Origin: JAZBPO01 sp036351675
GTDB lineage: Bacteria; Pseudomonadota; Gammaproteobacteria; Pseudomonadales; Azotimanducaceae
Assembly (NCBI GenBank): GCA_036351675.1
Contig: JAZBPO010000132.1
Location: forward strand, 1-27,593
Length of the DNA: 27,593 bases
Direction of reading: 5' to 3'
Position 1 is the first letter of the stretch; each line of letters opens with the position of its first letter. The notes under the pieces were generated by a model, which was given only the letters and a program-made list of their open reading frames with translations, was not told the DNA's origin and made no database searches. The translations under genes and the position numbers were made by a program. Below are positions 8,503 through 15,769 of the stretch, piece after piece.

Positions 8503-9338
8503 GCGAACGCCCCGCGCAACCGATCACGCTGCCCGAGGGCGCGCCCTTCGGAGCGCTCGTCGACATCGGCGTGAACCTCACCGATCGCGCCTTCGCCGCC
8601 GACCGCCGGGAGGTCCTCGCCCGGGCGCACGCCTCCGGCGTCGTCCACCAGCTCGTCACGGGAACGGACGTGGCGCACTCGCGTCTCGCCGCGGAACTCG
8701 CCGGCGCCCATCCGCGGCGCCTCGCCGCGACGGCCGGCGTACATCCGCACCACGCGAAGGACGTCCGCGGCGACTGGCTCGCCGAACTGCGCGAGCTGCT
8801 CGCGCGACCGGAGGTGCGCGCGGTGGGCGAGACGGGCCTCGACTTCAATCGCGACTTCTCGCCGCGCCCCGTGCAGGAGCGCGTGTTCGAGGCACAGCTC
8901 GAACTCGCCGTCGACACGGGGCAGCCCCTGTTCCTGCACGAACGCGACAGCGCAGGCCGCTTCTTCGAGCTGCTCGCGCCCTTCGTCGGACGCATCGGCG
9001 GTGTGCTGCACTGCTTCACGGGCAGCGAGCAGGACCTCGAACGCGCGCTCGACGCAGGTCTGCACATCGGCATCACCGGTTGGATCTGCGACGAGCGCCG
9101 CGGCGGCGAACTGCAGCGCCTCGCGCCGAGGATTCCGGACGAACGCCTGCTCATCGAGACCGACGCGCCCTATCTGCTGCCGCGGACGATCCGGCCCCGG
9201 CGCAGGTCGCGACGCAACGAGCCCGCGCTCCTGCCCTGGGTGGTGGCGACGCTGGCCTCGTGCCGTGGCCAGAGCCCGGCTCACCTCGCGCGCATCACCA
9301 CCGCCAACGCCCGGGCCCTCTTCGCGCTCGGGGACTGA
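8499..9338 (+). CDS. tatD: TatD-family metal-dependent hydrolase/DNase
   Basis: A 279-residue TIM-barrel hydrolase. The conserved metal ligands are visible: E111 (GETGLDF), H147 (LFLHERD), H171 (LHCFTG) and D222 (ETDAPYL). The N-terminal DIGVNLT matches TatD itself rather than YcfH or YjjV, where this position is usually D-x-H-x-H. E. coli TatD is a 3'-5' exonuclease linked to DNA repair and fragmentation. The TTG at 8499 overlaps the previous stop by 4 bp, suggesting translational coupling; no better start lies downstream. Relative to E. coli TatD it has about 20 extra N-terminal residues. Its stop abuts that of the convergent glutaredoxin-like gene with no spacer. Confidence 0.9.
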   Translation: MSERPAQPITLPEGAPFGALVDIGVNLTDRAFAADRREVLARAHASGVVHQLVTGTDVAHSRLAAELAGAHPRRLAATAGVHPHHAKDVRGDWLAELRELLARPEVRAVGETGLDFNRDFSPRPVQERVFEAQLELAVDTGQPLFLHERDSAGRFFELLAPFVGRIGGVLHCFTGSEQDLERALDAGLHIGITGWICDERRGGELQRLAPRIPDERLLIETDAPYLLPRTIRPRRRSRRNEPALLPWVVATLASCRGQSPAHLARITTANARALFALGD

Positions 9339-9593
9339 TCATCCCGACCGAGGCCGGCCGAGCAGCTCCGCGACGCCGGCCGCATCGAAGGGCCAGGCCA
9401 GTTCCGCATCGAGGTCGTCGCGGCGCAGTACGGGGACGCGCGTACCGTAGCGCTCGAAGAGCCGGTCGTCGTCGGCGACGTCCTGTTCCACCAGGGCCCA
9501 GCCGAAGGCTTCCGCGACGGGAAGGACGAGCGCGCGCGCCTGCTCGCAGAGCGTGCAGGCACGGGTGCCGAAGAGGACGAGCGGCGCGGACAT
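9339..9593 (-). CDS. Glutaredoxin-like protein (DUF836 type)
   Basis: An 84-residue thioredoxin-fold protein. It begins LVLFGTRACTLC with a CxxC pair at C13 and C16, followed by an alpha helix, DVADDDRLFERYG, and the cis-proline segment RVPVLRRDD. Size and order fit the short glutaredoxin-like DUF836 group, whose partners are mostly unknown. The stop is directly next to the convergent tatD stop. It is divergent from the C39-like gene with only 46 bp between starts. No clear Shine-Dalgarno is visible. Confidence 0.87.
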   Translation of the reverse strand: MSAPLVLFGTRACTLCEQARALVLPVAEAFGWALVEQDVADDDRLFERYGTRVPVLRRDDLDAELAWPFDAAGVAELLGRPRSG

Positions 9594-9627
9594 GGCGGTA
9601 CGATCGCGGCCGGTGGGCGGAGCGCCG

Positions 9628-9633
9628 TATCAT
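9628..9633 (+). promoter_or_regulatory. Possible -10 element just upstream of the C39-like gene
   Basis: TATCAT ends 6 nt before the ATG at 9640. If it is a real -10, transcription would start at or next to the start codon, giving a leaderless mRNA. No Shine-Dalgarno is seen before this ATG, which fits. No good -35 is visible, so support is weak. Confidence 0.3.
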
Positions 9634-9639
9634 GCCGCG

Positions 9640-10677
9640 ATGAACGCGCCCCTGCCTCCCGCCACCACCGCGACGCATCTCTTCCCGGGCCCCGATGCGC
9701 GCGACGCGCTGCCCGCTGGCCTCCGCCCCGAGGGCGCTCGCGAGCATGCCGAGCTCGCCTTCGAGGCGACACCGGACGGGTGGCGCTGTTCCGTCGCTCT
9801 GCCCGAGCTCGCCGCGGACGCCCTCCTCGTACCCTCGCTCGTCCTCGCCGACCAGCTGCCCGGGGCCTATGCGATGAGCCTGCGCTGGGGCGGCGCCGAC
9901 GAGGGCATCGATCTCGCGCCGATCGCCGTTCGTCCCGGGGCGACCCTGACCGTCGCGAAGGCCCGCATGGAACGCGTGGAGATCGCGGGCGCGGCGGCGA
10001 CCGGCGGCCTCGACTGCGTCGAGACCCGCGACGCCCTCCCCGCACCGGTGCTCGTGCTGCACGGGAGCGGCCCCGCGCCGACCGACGCCCTGCTCCTCGT
10101 CAGCGTGCGCCAGCGCCGGATCGCCGTGCAGGACGACGGCGCCACGGCGCCGGATCTGGACGTGCCGGCCTTCTCGCAGATGACACGTCCGAAGGAGATC
10201 GCGCGCCACGTCTGCTCCCCGGTCTCCGTCGCCATGGTGCTCGCCGCCGCCGGCCGGCGCCTCGACCCGGAGGCCTTCGCCCGCGCCTGCGAACACCCCG
10301 ACCACTCGCACCTCTTCGGCATGTGGCCCCTGAACCTCGCCCGAGCGCGCAACGAGGGCTTCGGCGGTCTCGTGCGCCTCTTCGATCGCGTCGAGGAGAT
10401 CGCGCGTCTGCTCGCGGCGGGCGTCCCCGTCGTCGCCTCCATCCGCTTCGACGACGGCGCCCTGCCGGGCGCACCGCTGGCGCGGACCGGCGGCCACCTC
10501 GTGGTGCTCCGGGGCCTCGCTGCGGACTCGGTGCTCGTCAACGATCCGGCGGCGCCGAGTGACGATGCGGTGACGCGCCGGTACGATCGAGCGCCTTTTC
10601 TCGAGGCCTGGCTCGCCGATCGCGGTGTCGGCTATCTGCTCTGGCCTCGCAGCGGGAACGGCGGCGGAAGCGAGTGA
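9640..10677 (+). CDS. C39-like cysteine peptidase family protein
   Basis: A 345-residue protein. Residues 1-165 look like a beta-sandwich region (ELAADALLVPSLVLADQLPG, then LTVAKARMERVEI). Residues 175-340 are a C39-like papain-fold domain starting at LDVPAFSQM. The candidate catalytic residues are Cys192 (HVCSPVSVAMVL), His286 (TGGHLVVLRG) and Asp302 (NDPAAPSDDAV). The arrangement matches a bacterial group annotated as peptidase C39 family protein that is also common in actinobacteria. No signal peptide is seen from this start, so it is probably cytoplasmic or exported by other means. The alternative upstream starts (9553 onward) lie inside the divergent glutaredoxin gene. The stop overlaps the GNAT gene by 4 bp (GTGA). 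Substrate unknown. Confidence 0.82.
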   Translation: MNAPLPPATTATHLFPGPDARDALPAGLRPEGAREHAELAFEATPDGWRCSVALPELAADALLVPSLVLADQLPGAYAMSLRWGGADEGIDLAPIAVRPGATLTVAKARMERVEIAGAAATGGLDCVETRDALPAPVLVLHGSGPAPTDALLLVSVRQRRIAVQDDGATAPDLDVPAFSQMTRPKEIARHVCSPVSVAMVLAAAGRRLDPEAFARACEHPDHSHLFGMWPLNLARARNEGFGGLVRLFDRVEEIARLLAAGVPVVASIRFDDGALPGAPLARTGGHLVVLRGLAADSVLVNDPAAPSDDAVTRRYDRAPFLEAWLADRGVGYLLWPRSGNGGGSE

Positions 10678-11297
10678 GCGAGACGAAGCGCAGCCCGACC
10701 GGGGAGGGCTCCCGGCGCGTCACGCCACCGGGTGGCATCGGCGATGCGCCCGTCTACCTGCGCACGCCCGCCCTCGACGACGCTGCGGAGTTCCTGGATC
10801 TGATGCTGCGCTCGCGGAGCCTGCACCACCCCTGGATCCAGCCGCCGGTGACGGAGGCCGGCTTTCGTGCCTACCTCTCGCGCATGGCGCGGGCGGACCA
10901 CGAGGGCTTCCTCGTCTGCCGGCGCGACGACCATGCCATCGCCGGCGTCATCAACGTCAACAACATCGTCCACGGCGCCTTTCTCTCCGCCAGCCTCGGC
11001 TACTACTCCGTCGAGGCGCGGGCCGCACGGGGCTTCATGACCGAGGGCCTGCAGCAGGTCATCCGCGTCGCCTTCGAGCTCCTCGGCCTGCATCGCCTCG
11101 AGGCGAACATCCAGCCCGGCAACGCGCGCTCCATCGGGCTCGTCAGGCGCCTCGGTTTCCGGCGCGAGGGCTTCTCCCCGGCCTATCTCTACATCGACGG
11201 CGCCTGGCGCGATCACGAGCGCTGGGCCCTCGTCGACGGCCGTGAGACGCTGCTGCCGCCGGGTATCCCGGACGAGGTCGCGCGCCGCGTCCCCTGA
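10674..11297 (+). CDS. GNAT acetyltransferase, RimJ/RimL type
   Basis: A 207-residue protein starting at GTG 10674 inside the stop of the C39-like gene. The first 25 residues are likely disordered. The GNAT fold follows, with AGVINVNNIV, the acetyl-CoA loop EARAARGFMTEGL (about residues 115-125) and the RimJ/RimL signature NIQPGNARSIGLVRRLGF (around residue 150). Relatives acetylate N-terminal amines of ribosomal proteins or detoxify small molecules; this target is unknown. The overlap implies coupled translation with the peptidase-like gene. GNAT and C39 domains are also found fused in some gammaproteobacteria (from memory), supporting a shared pathway. Confidence 0.9.
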   Translation: MSETKRSPTGEGSRRVTPPGGIGDAPVYLRTPALDDAAEFLDLMLRSRSLHHPWIQPPVTEAGFRAYLSRMARADHEGFLVCRRDDHAIAGVINVNNIVHGAFLSASLGYYSVEARAARGFMTEGLQQVIRVAFELLGLHRLEANIQPGNARSIGLVRRLGFRREGFSPAYLYIDGAWRDHERWALVDGRETLLPPGIPDEVARRVP

Positions 11298-11330
11298 CCC
11301 TCACACCCTGACGACTGGAGTCGGCCAACC

Positions 11331-13550
11331 ATGAGCCTCGCGCCCGACGCCCCCTTCGGCACCTGGACCTCTCCGATCGGACCGGAGCAGATGCTCGCGG
11401 GCACGACCGGCCTCGCGAATCCGCGCCTGTTCGGAGGCGATCTCTTCTGGATGGAGTCGCGCCCCGCGGAGGGCGGCCGCACGACGATCATGCGGCGCCG
11501 GCCGGACGGAAGCGTCTCGGAGTGTGTGCCAGCGCCCTTCAACGCCCGCAGCCGGGTCCACGAGTACGGTGGCGTCTGCTACGCCGTCGTCGGCGAGCTG
11601 CTCTACTTCTCGAACTTCGCCGATCAGCGCATCCATCGCGTCCCGCTCGACGGCAGCGCCGCGCCGGCTCCGCTGACGGCCGACGACGGCCGCCGCTTCG
11701 CCGACTTCGCCATCGACGCCGCGCGCCGGCGACTCATCGTGGTCGGCGAGGAGGACCGGGAGGGCATGGAGCCCCGCAACTTCCTCGCGGCGGCCTCGCT
11801 GGACGACGGCACCGTGACCGAGCTCGCCTCGGGCCGCGACTTCTTCTCCAGTCCGCGCCTGTCGCCGGACGGCGAGCGCCTGGTCTGGCTCGAATGGGAT
11901 CACCCGCGCATGCCCTGGGACGGCACCGAACTGTGTCTGGCCACCCTCGAGGGCGAGGGCGCCATCGACACGGTGGAGACCGTCGCCGGCGGCCCTGACG
12001 AGGCCGTGTTCCAGCCCGGCTGGCTGCGCGACGGGCACCTCGTGTTCGTGACCGATCGCAGCGGCTGGTGGAACCTGCACCTGCTCGAGGACGGCGAGGT
12101 GCGCTGCCTGCACGCGCGCGAGGCGGACTTCGGCCTCCCCATGTGGGTCTTCGGCATGCGCACCTGGGCGCCCCTCGACGACGGTCGCATCGCCTGCCTG
12201 CGGCACGATCCGGACCGGGAACGTCTCGGCCTCCTCGACCCGAAGACGGGGGCCATCGAGGATCTCGACCTGCCCTGGACGTCCTTCGATGGCCTCGCCG
12301 CGCTGCCCGGCGGCGTCGCCTTCGTCGGCGCGGCGCCGGATCGCTTTCCGCAGCTCGTGCACCTCGCCCTCGACGCCGCGCCGAAGGTGCTGCGCGAATC
12401 GTCGACGCTGCGCCTCGAGCCCGAGGACATCGCCGTACCCGAGGCCATCACCTTCCCGACCGGGGCCGACGCCCTCGCCCACGCGTTCCTCTATCGGCCC
12501 GCCCACGCGAGCTGCCGGGGCGCCCCGGGTGAGCGGCCGCCGCTGCTGGTGATCGGCCACGGCGGTCCCACGGCCGCGACCGCACCGGTGCTGAATCTGA
12601 AGATCCAGTTCTGGACCTCGCGCGGCTTCGCCGTGCTCGACGTGAACTACCGGGGCAGCACCGGCTACGGACGCGCCTTCCGTGACGCGCTCAAGGGCGG
12701 CTGGGGCGTGGTCGACGTCGAGGACTGCGTCGCCGCCGCGCGCTACGTCGCCGAGCGCGGCGACGTCGATGCACGCCGCATGGCGATCCGTGGCGGCAGC
12801 GCCGGCGGCCTGACCGTGCTCAACGCGCTCATCCACCACGACGTGTTCCATGCCGGTACGAGCCTCTACGGGGTCGCGGATCTCGCCGCACTCGCCCGTG
12901 ACACGCACAAGTTCGAGGCGCGCTATCTCGACTCCCTCGTCGGCCCCTGGCCCGCGGCGGAAGCGGTCTACGCCGAACGCTCGCCCGTGAACCGCGCCGA
13001 CGGCCTGTCCTGCCCCGTGCTGTTCCTGCAGGGTACGGAGGACCGGATCGTGCCGCCCTCGCAGCCCGAGGCGATGATCGAAGTGCTCGACCGCAAGGGG
13101 ATCCCCTGGGCCTACCTCACCTTCGAGGGGGAACAGCACGGTTTCCGCCAGGCGCCGAACATCCGGCGAGCCCTCGAGGCCGAGCTGTACTTCTACGGCC
13201 GCGTCTTCGGCTTCGCGCCCGCCGATACGGTCGACGCGATCGAGATCCATCACCTCGACCCGGTCGCGCCGCCCCCGAAACCGATCGTCGATGCGCGCCG
13301 CCTCGGTGGCAGGCCGACCACCACCACCCTCGCCCGCCGCATCGCACCGCCGCGACGCCGCCGCGATCCGGAAGACGAGGAAGCACCTCGACGCCGCAGC
13401 AGCGGCGGTTATCCCGGCCGCAATCGGCGCCGTCGATCGTGGGCTCCCGGCACCGCCCGCGGGCGTACGCGCCGCGTAGTACGTCAGCCGAGAGACTTGA
13501 CGCGACGGATTCCCCGCCCCCGCGGTCGGATCGGCAAGCGCCACGACTGA
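11331..13550 (+). CDS. S9 prolyl-oligopeptidase-family peptidase with unusual C-terminal tail
   Basis: A 739-residue protein: a beta-propeller of about 400 residues (repeated motifs such as LSPDGERLVWLEWDHPRMPWD), then an alpha/beta hydrolase domain. The catalytic triad is Ser490 (GGSAGG), Asp571 (GTEDRIVPP) and His603 (GEQHGF); the oxyanion region is HGGPT and NYRGSTGYG. The family cleaves short peptides or acylated amino acids. Typical members end near residue 645 (AIEIHHLD). The last 95 or so residues are very rich in Arg and Pro and look like translated non-coding DNA. They run through the left arm of the inverted repeat at 13476-13503. A lost stop codon or downstream rearrangement is likely. 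ATG 11331 follows the GNAT gene by 33 bp. Confidence 0.9.
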   Translation: MSLAPDAPFGTWTSPIGPEQMLAGTTGLANPRLFGGDLFWMESRPAEGGRTTIMRRRPDGSVSECVPAPFNARSRVHEYGGVCYAVVGELLYFSNFADQRIHRVPLDGSAAPAPLTADDGRRFADFAIDAARRRLIVVGEEDREGMEPRNFLAAASLDDGTVTELASGRDFFSSPRLSPDGERLVWLEWDHPRMPWDGTELCLATLEGEGAIDTVETVAGGPDEAVFQPGWLRDGHLVFVTDRSGWWNLHLLEDGEVRCLHAREADFGLPMWVFGMRTWAPLDDGRIACLRHDPDRERLGLLDPKTGAIEDLDLPWTSFDGLAALPGGVAFVGAAPDRFPQLVHLALDAAPKVLRESSTLRLEPEDIAVPEAITFPTGADALAHAFLYRPAHASCRGAPGERPPLLVIGHGGPTAATAPVLNLKIQFWTSRGFAVLDVNYRGSTGYGRAFRDALKGGWGVVDVEDCVAAARYVAERGDVDARRMAIRGGSAGGLTVLNALIHHDVFHAGTSLYGVADLAALARDTHKFEARYLDSLVGPWPAAEAVYAERSPVNRADGLSCPVLFLQGTEDRIVPPSQPEAMIEVLDRKGIPWAYLTFEGEQHGFRQAPNIRRALEAELYFYGRVFGFAPADTVDAIEIHHLDPVAPPPKPIVDARRLGGRPTTTTLARRIAPPRRRRDPEDEEAPRRRSSGGYPGRNRRRRSWAPGTARGRTRRVVRQPRDLTRRIPRPRGRIGKRHD

Positions 13551-13858
13551 CGGCCCTCGCAGCCCACGCACCCACGCGCCACGCGGACCGATCGCCGGCG
13601 CGCCCTCGGGCACTGGGCACTGGGCACTGGGCATTGAGCACTGGGCACTGGGCACTGGGCACTGGGCACTGGGCATTGAGCACCACACGCTTGTACGCAA
13701 CGCGTACTACGCAAGTCGATGCGATCGCGCCCAGCACCCCAGCGAGCGCACACCGCGGTGAGCGAGCCGACTCGACGCCGCCCTTGCGTCGCTGGATCGT
13801 GCGAACACGACGGCGAGCACGAATTAATGGGCGTCAAGTCATACGTTCGACGTAGTAC
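13476..13858. repeat. Pair of 28-nt inverted repeats bracketing a repeat-rich segment
   Basis: The left arm 13476-13503 (GTAGTACGTC...GACTTGACGC) and the right arm 13831-13858, taken as reverse complement (GTACTACGTC...GACTTGACGC), match at 22 of 28 positions with no gap. The 327 bp between them hold the end of the S9 gene, the heptamer array and a further related core GCGTACTACGC (13702-13712). This looks like a non-autonomous element or a decayed insertion. No transposase reading frame is recognisable and no target duplication was identified. Confidence 0.5.
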
Positions 13859-14312
13859 GGACAACGCCCTACGCGTGATACTTCTTTGCAGCGCCGATCA
13901 CGGACGGCCCGAACGCGAGTGACCGCCCGATGCGCGCCTCGCCCCGCGAGCAGGGCCAGCCGGGCACGACGCCTTCCGCGAGCGCCCTCGAACGCTCATC
14001 ATGATGACGACGCTCCGCAAAGGGCGCGAACGGGGCGCGGAGATGAGCCGTGGAGCGGGCCAGGCACCCTCCACGATCGCGAATCCGGCGTAGCAGGCCG
14101 GCGCATCGCACGAGCAGACTAAGACGCCCGTCGACCTCGGCCTGAGACTGGGTGAGGGGCCGAGCGGGCGCCTGGAGACTCCGACGGCTTCGATGCCATG
14201 GTGAGCCAGCGCGCCGGTCCGGGTTCGGTCCGGGTGGCGAACAGCCGTGGCGCCGCCTGGCTCCGCGCCACCGGCACGGCAACCGGCTGAGGAAAAGAGG
14301 GGGAGATCGACG
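13551..14312. other. Gene-poor region of 762 bp
   Basis: No reading frame here has recognisable protein features on either strand. It contains the heptamer array (13608-13684), the right arm of the inverted repeat (13831-13858) and a patch with unusual AT content around 13822-13880. From about 13900 to 14300 the sequence returns to high GC, still without a convincing gene, RNA or promoter. Long frames on the minus strand across this region are compositional shadows. Confidence 0.6.
13608..13684. repeat. Heptanucleotide tandem repeat, 11 units
   Basis: Eleven 7-bp units without gaps. The main unit is GGGCACT and the variants are GGGCATT, GAGCACT and GAGCACC. The order is three GGGCACT, GGGCATT, GAGCACT, four GGGCACT, GGGCATT, GAGCACC. 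The array is therefore two larger blocks that both end in GGGCATT-GAGCAC. It starts 58 bp after the S9 stop and lies between the two inverted-repeat arms. Seven-base repeats of this kind resemble the short tandemly repeated sequences known in cyanobacteria. They are prone to slippage. Confidence 0.92.
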
Positions 14313-14711
14313 ATGAACGACACGGTCCGCGCCATCATCGCCGTCGTCACCTGCGTGTTCCTCTGGGGATTGTGCTGGAACCTCGGCAACGCCGGTGCCG
14401 CAGCAGTCTTCCCGGACGAACTCGCGGGCGTCGAGCGCATCGAGGCGCCCGGCCTGCTGCTCATGCTCGTCGGTTACAGCATCCTGCTCTCCATCGGCGC
14501 CGGCTGGCTCGCCGCCTTCCTGGGCCGCGCCGCGGCCGCGACCGCCGTCCTCGTCCTGGGCACCGTCAATCTCGCCATCGGAATCGCCGTGCAGACCGCC
14601 TACTGGGACATGATGCCCCTCTGGTACCACCTGCTCTTCCTCGCCTGCGTTCTGCCGGCCACCCTCGTCGGCGGCCGTCTGCACGGCTTTCCCCCGAACC
14701 TGAACAGCTGA
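14313..14711 (+). CDS. Small integral membrane protein of unknown function
   Basis: A 132-residue hydrophobic protein with about four predicted membrane segments: residues 5-25 (VRAIIAVVTCVFLWGLCWNL), about 47-70 (LLLMLVGYSILLSIGAGWLA), about 72-92 (ATAVLVLGTVNLAIGIA) and about 102-120 (PLWYHLLFLACVLPATLVGG). The ATG at 14313 has GGGGGAG 7 nt upstream, which fixes the start. It is isolated between the gene-poor region and ddl, and its stop codon lies inside a strong terminator palindrome, so it is probably monocistronic. I do not recognise the family. Confidence 0.8.
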   Translation: MNDTVRAIIAVVTCVFLWGLCWNLGNAGAAAVFPDELAGVERIEAPGLLLMLVGYSILLSIGAGWLAAFLGRAAAATAVLVLGTVNLAIGIAVQTAYWDMMPLWYHLLFLACVLPATLVGGRLHGFPPNLNS

Positions 14712-14736
14712 CCCAGGGTCAGCTGTTCAGCTTTCC
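14700..14736 (+). terminator. Palindromic terminator overlapping the stop of the 14313 gene
   Basis: CTGAACAGCTGACCC (14700-14714) pairs perfectly with GGGTCAGCTGTTCAG (14716-14730) around a single A, followed by CTTTCC. The palindrome includes the TGA stop at 14709-14711. It would fold as a very stable hairpin and probably separates this gene from ddl. A dyad this perfect could also be a protein-binding site. Confidence 0.7.
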
Positions 14737-14753
14737 GGAGGAGCATGGGCGGC

Positions 14754-14759
14754 TAGAAT
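14754..14759 (+). promoter_or_regulatory. Possible -10 of a ddl promoter
   Basis: TAGAAT matches the -10 consensus at 5 of 6 positions and lies 29 nt before the ddl ATG, downstream of the terminator. The -35 region (about 14731-14736, CTTTCC) is poor. A promoter is expected here because the hairpin isolates ddl from the upstream gene. Confidence 0.4.
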
Positions 14760-14788
14760 CAGCGCTGCCGTCGAATCGGAGTCCTGTC

Positions 14789-15766
14789 ATGCCCGCACTC
14801 GCCGAGGCCCGCGTCGCCGTCCTCATGGGCGGTCCGTCCGCGGAGGCCGACGTCAGCCGCGTGTCCGCAGCCGGCGTCGTCGAGGCGCTGCGCGGACAGT
14901 GCGCGGCCGTGCGCAGCTTCGAACTCGACGCCGGCTGCCCCGCAGCCCTCGAGGCCTGGCGGCCGGATGTGGTCTTCCCCGCGCTGCACGGACCGCCCGG
15001 AGAGGACGGGACCGTGCAGGGGCTGCTGACGCTGCTCGGCCTGCCCTACGTCGGCAGCGGCGTGCACGCATCGGCCGTCGCGATGGACAAGGCCCTGGCG
15101 AAGCAGGTGTTCCGTGCCGCCGGACTGCCGCTGGCGGCGGAGGTGCTCGTGCATCGCGACGAGCCGCGCGGCGCCGCGATCGAGCGCATCCGCGAAACGC
15201 TCGGCACGCACGTCGTCGTGAAACCGACACGGCAGGGGTCCGCCCTCGGCGTCACGCTCGTCGACGACGAAGCAGGCCTGGAGACGGCCCTCGACGCGGC
15301 CCTGAGGCTAGATGGAACCGTGCTGATCGAGGAGCGCATCGTTGGCCGCGAGATCACGGTCGGCGTCCTGGAAGAGGCCAGCGCCGACGGCCGCGTCGAG
15401 CACCGCCCCCACCCGGTGATCGAGATCGCCACACCCGAGGGCACCTGGTACGACTTCGAGCATCGCTACACCGCGGGTGAGAGCGAGCACATCGTGCCGG
15501 CGCGTCTGCCCGAGCCCGTGCTCGAGGAACTCCAGCGCATCGCGCTCACCGCTCACGCCCGCCTCGGTTGCCGCGATCTCTCGCGTGCCGACTTCGTCGT
15601 CGCCGACGACCGCATCGTCCTGCTCGAAGTCAACACGCTCCCCGGCATGACCCCGACCAGCCTCTACCCCGACGGGGCCGCGGCCCTCGGCATCGACTTC
15701 CCGTCCCTGATCGCCCGCCTCGTCACCAACGCCCTGGCGCGCGGCCCCGACCTCCGCCTCCTTTGA
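14789..15766 (+). CDS. ddl: D-alanine--D-alanine ligase
   Basis: A 325-residue ATP-grasp enzyme that joins two D-alanines for peptidoglycan precursors in the cytoplasm. Visible hallmarks are VLMGGPSAEADVS at the N-terminus, FPALHGPPGEDGTVQGLL and YVGSGVHASAVAMDK. They continue with VVKPTRQGSALGV, EERIVGREITVGVL and the C-terminal magnesium and substrate site LSRADF...LLEVNTLPGMTPTSLYP. Length is normal (E. coli DdlB 306, DdlA 364). The ATG at 14789 has GGAG 7 nt upstream; the longer upstream frame runs through the neighbouring gene. It stands alone, not in the mur/fts cluster, so a second ddl may exist elsewhere. The MITE-like element begins 3 bp after its stop. Confidence 0.95.
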   Translation: MPALAEARVAVLMGGPSAEADVSRVSAAGVVEALRGQCAAVRSFELDAGCPAALEAWRPDVVFPALHGPPGEDGTVQGLLTLLGLPYVGSGVHASAVAMDKALAKQVFRAAGLPLAAEVLVHRDEPRGAAIERIRETLGTHVVVKPTRQGSALGVTLVDDEAGLETALDAALRLDGTVLIEERIVGREITVGVLEEASADGRVEHRPHPVIEIATPEGTWYDFEHRYTAGESEHIVPARLPEPVLEELQRIALTAHARLGCRDLSRADFVVADDRIVLLEVNTLPGMTPTSLYPDGAAALGIDFPSLIARLVTNALARGPDLRLL

Positions 15767-15769
15767 AAC

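Noticed and set aside
13608..13684. CRISPR array
   Set aside because: Units are 7 bp without spacers and no cas gene is nearby; this is a simple tandem repeat.
11301..13700. Long minus-strand open frame opposite the S9 gene, beginning with MPSAQCPVPSAQ-type repeats
   Set aside because: It is a high-GC antisense shadow of a gene with clear catalytic motifs; the repeat peptide is only the heptamer array translated.
13869..14684. Minus-strand frame across the gene-poor region and the small membrane gene
   Set aside because: Half of it is antisense to the membrane protein gene and the rest has no domain-like pattern.
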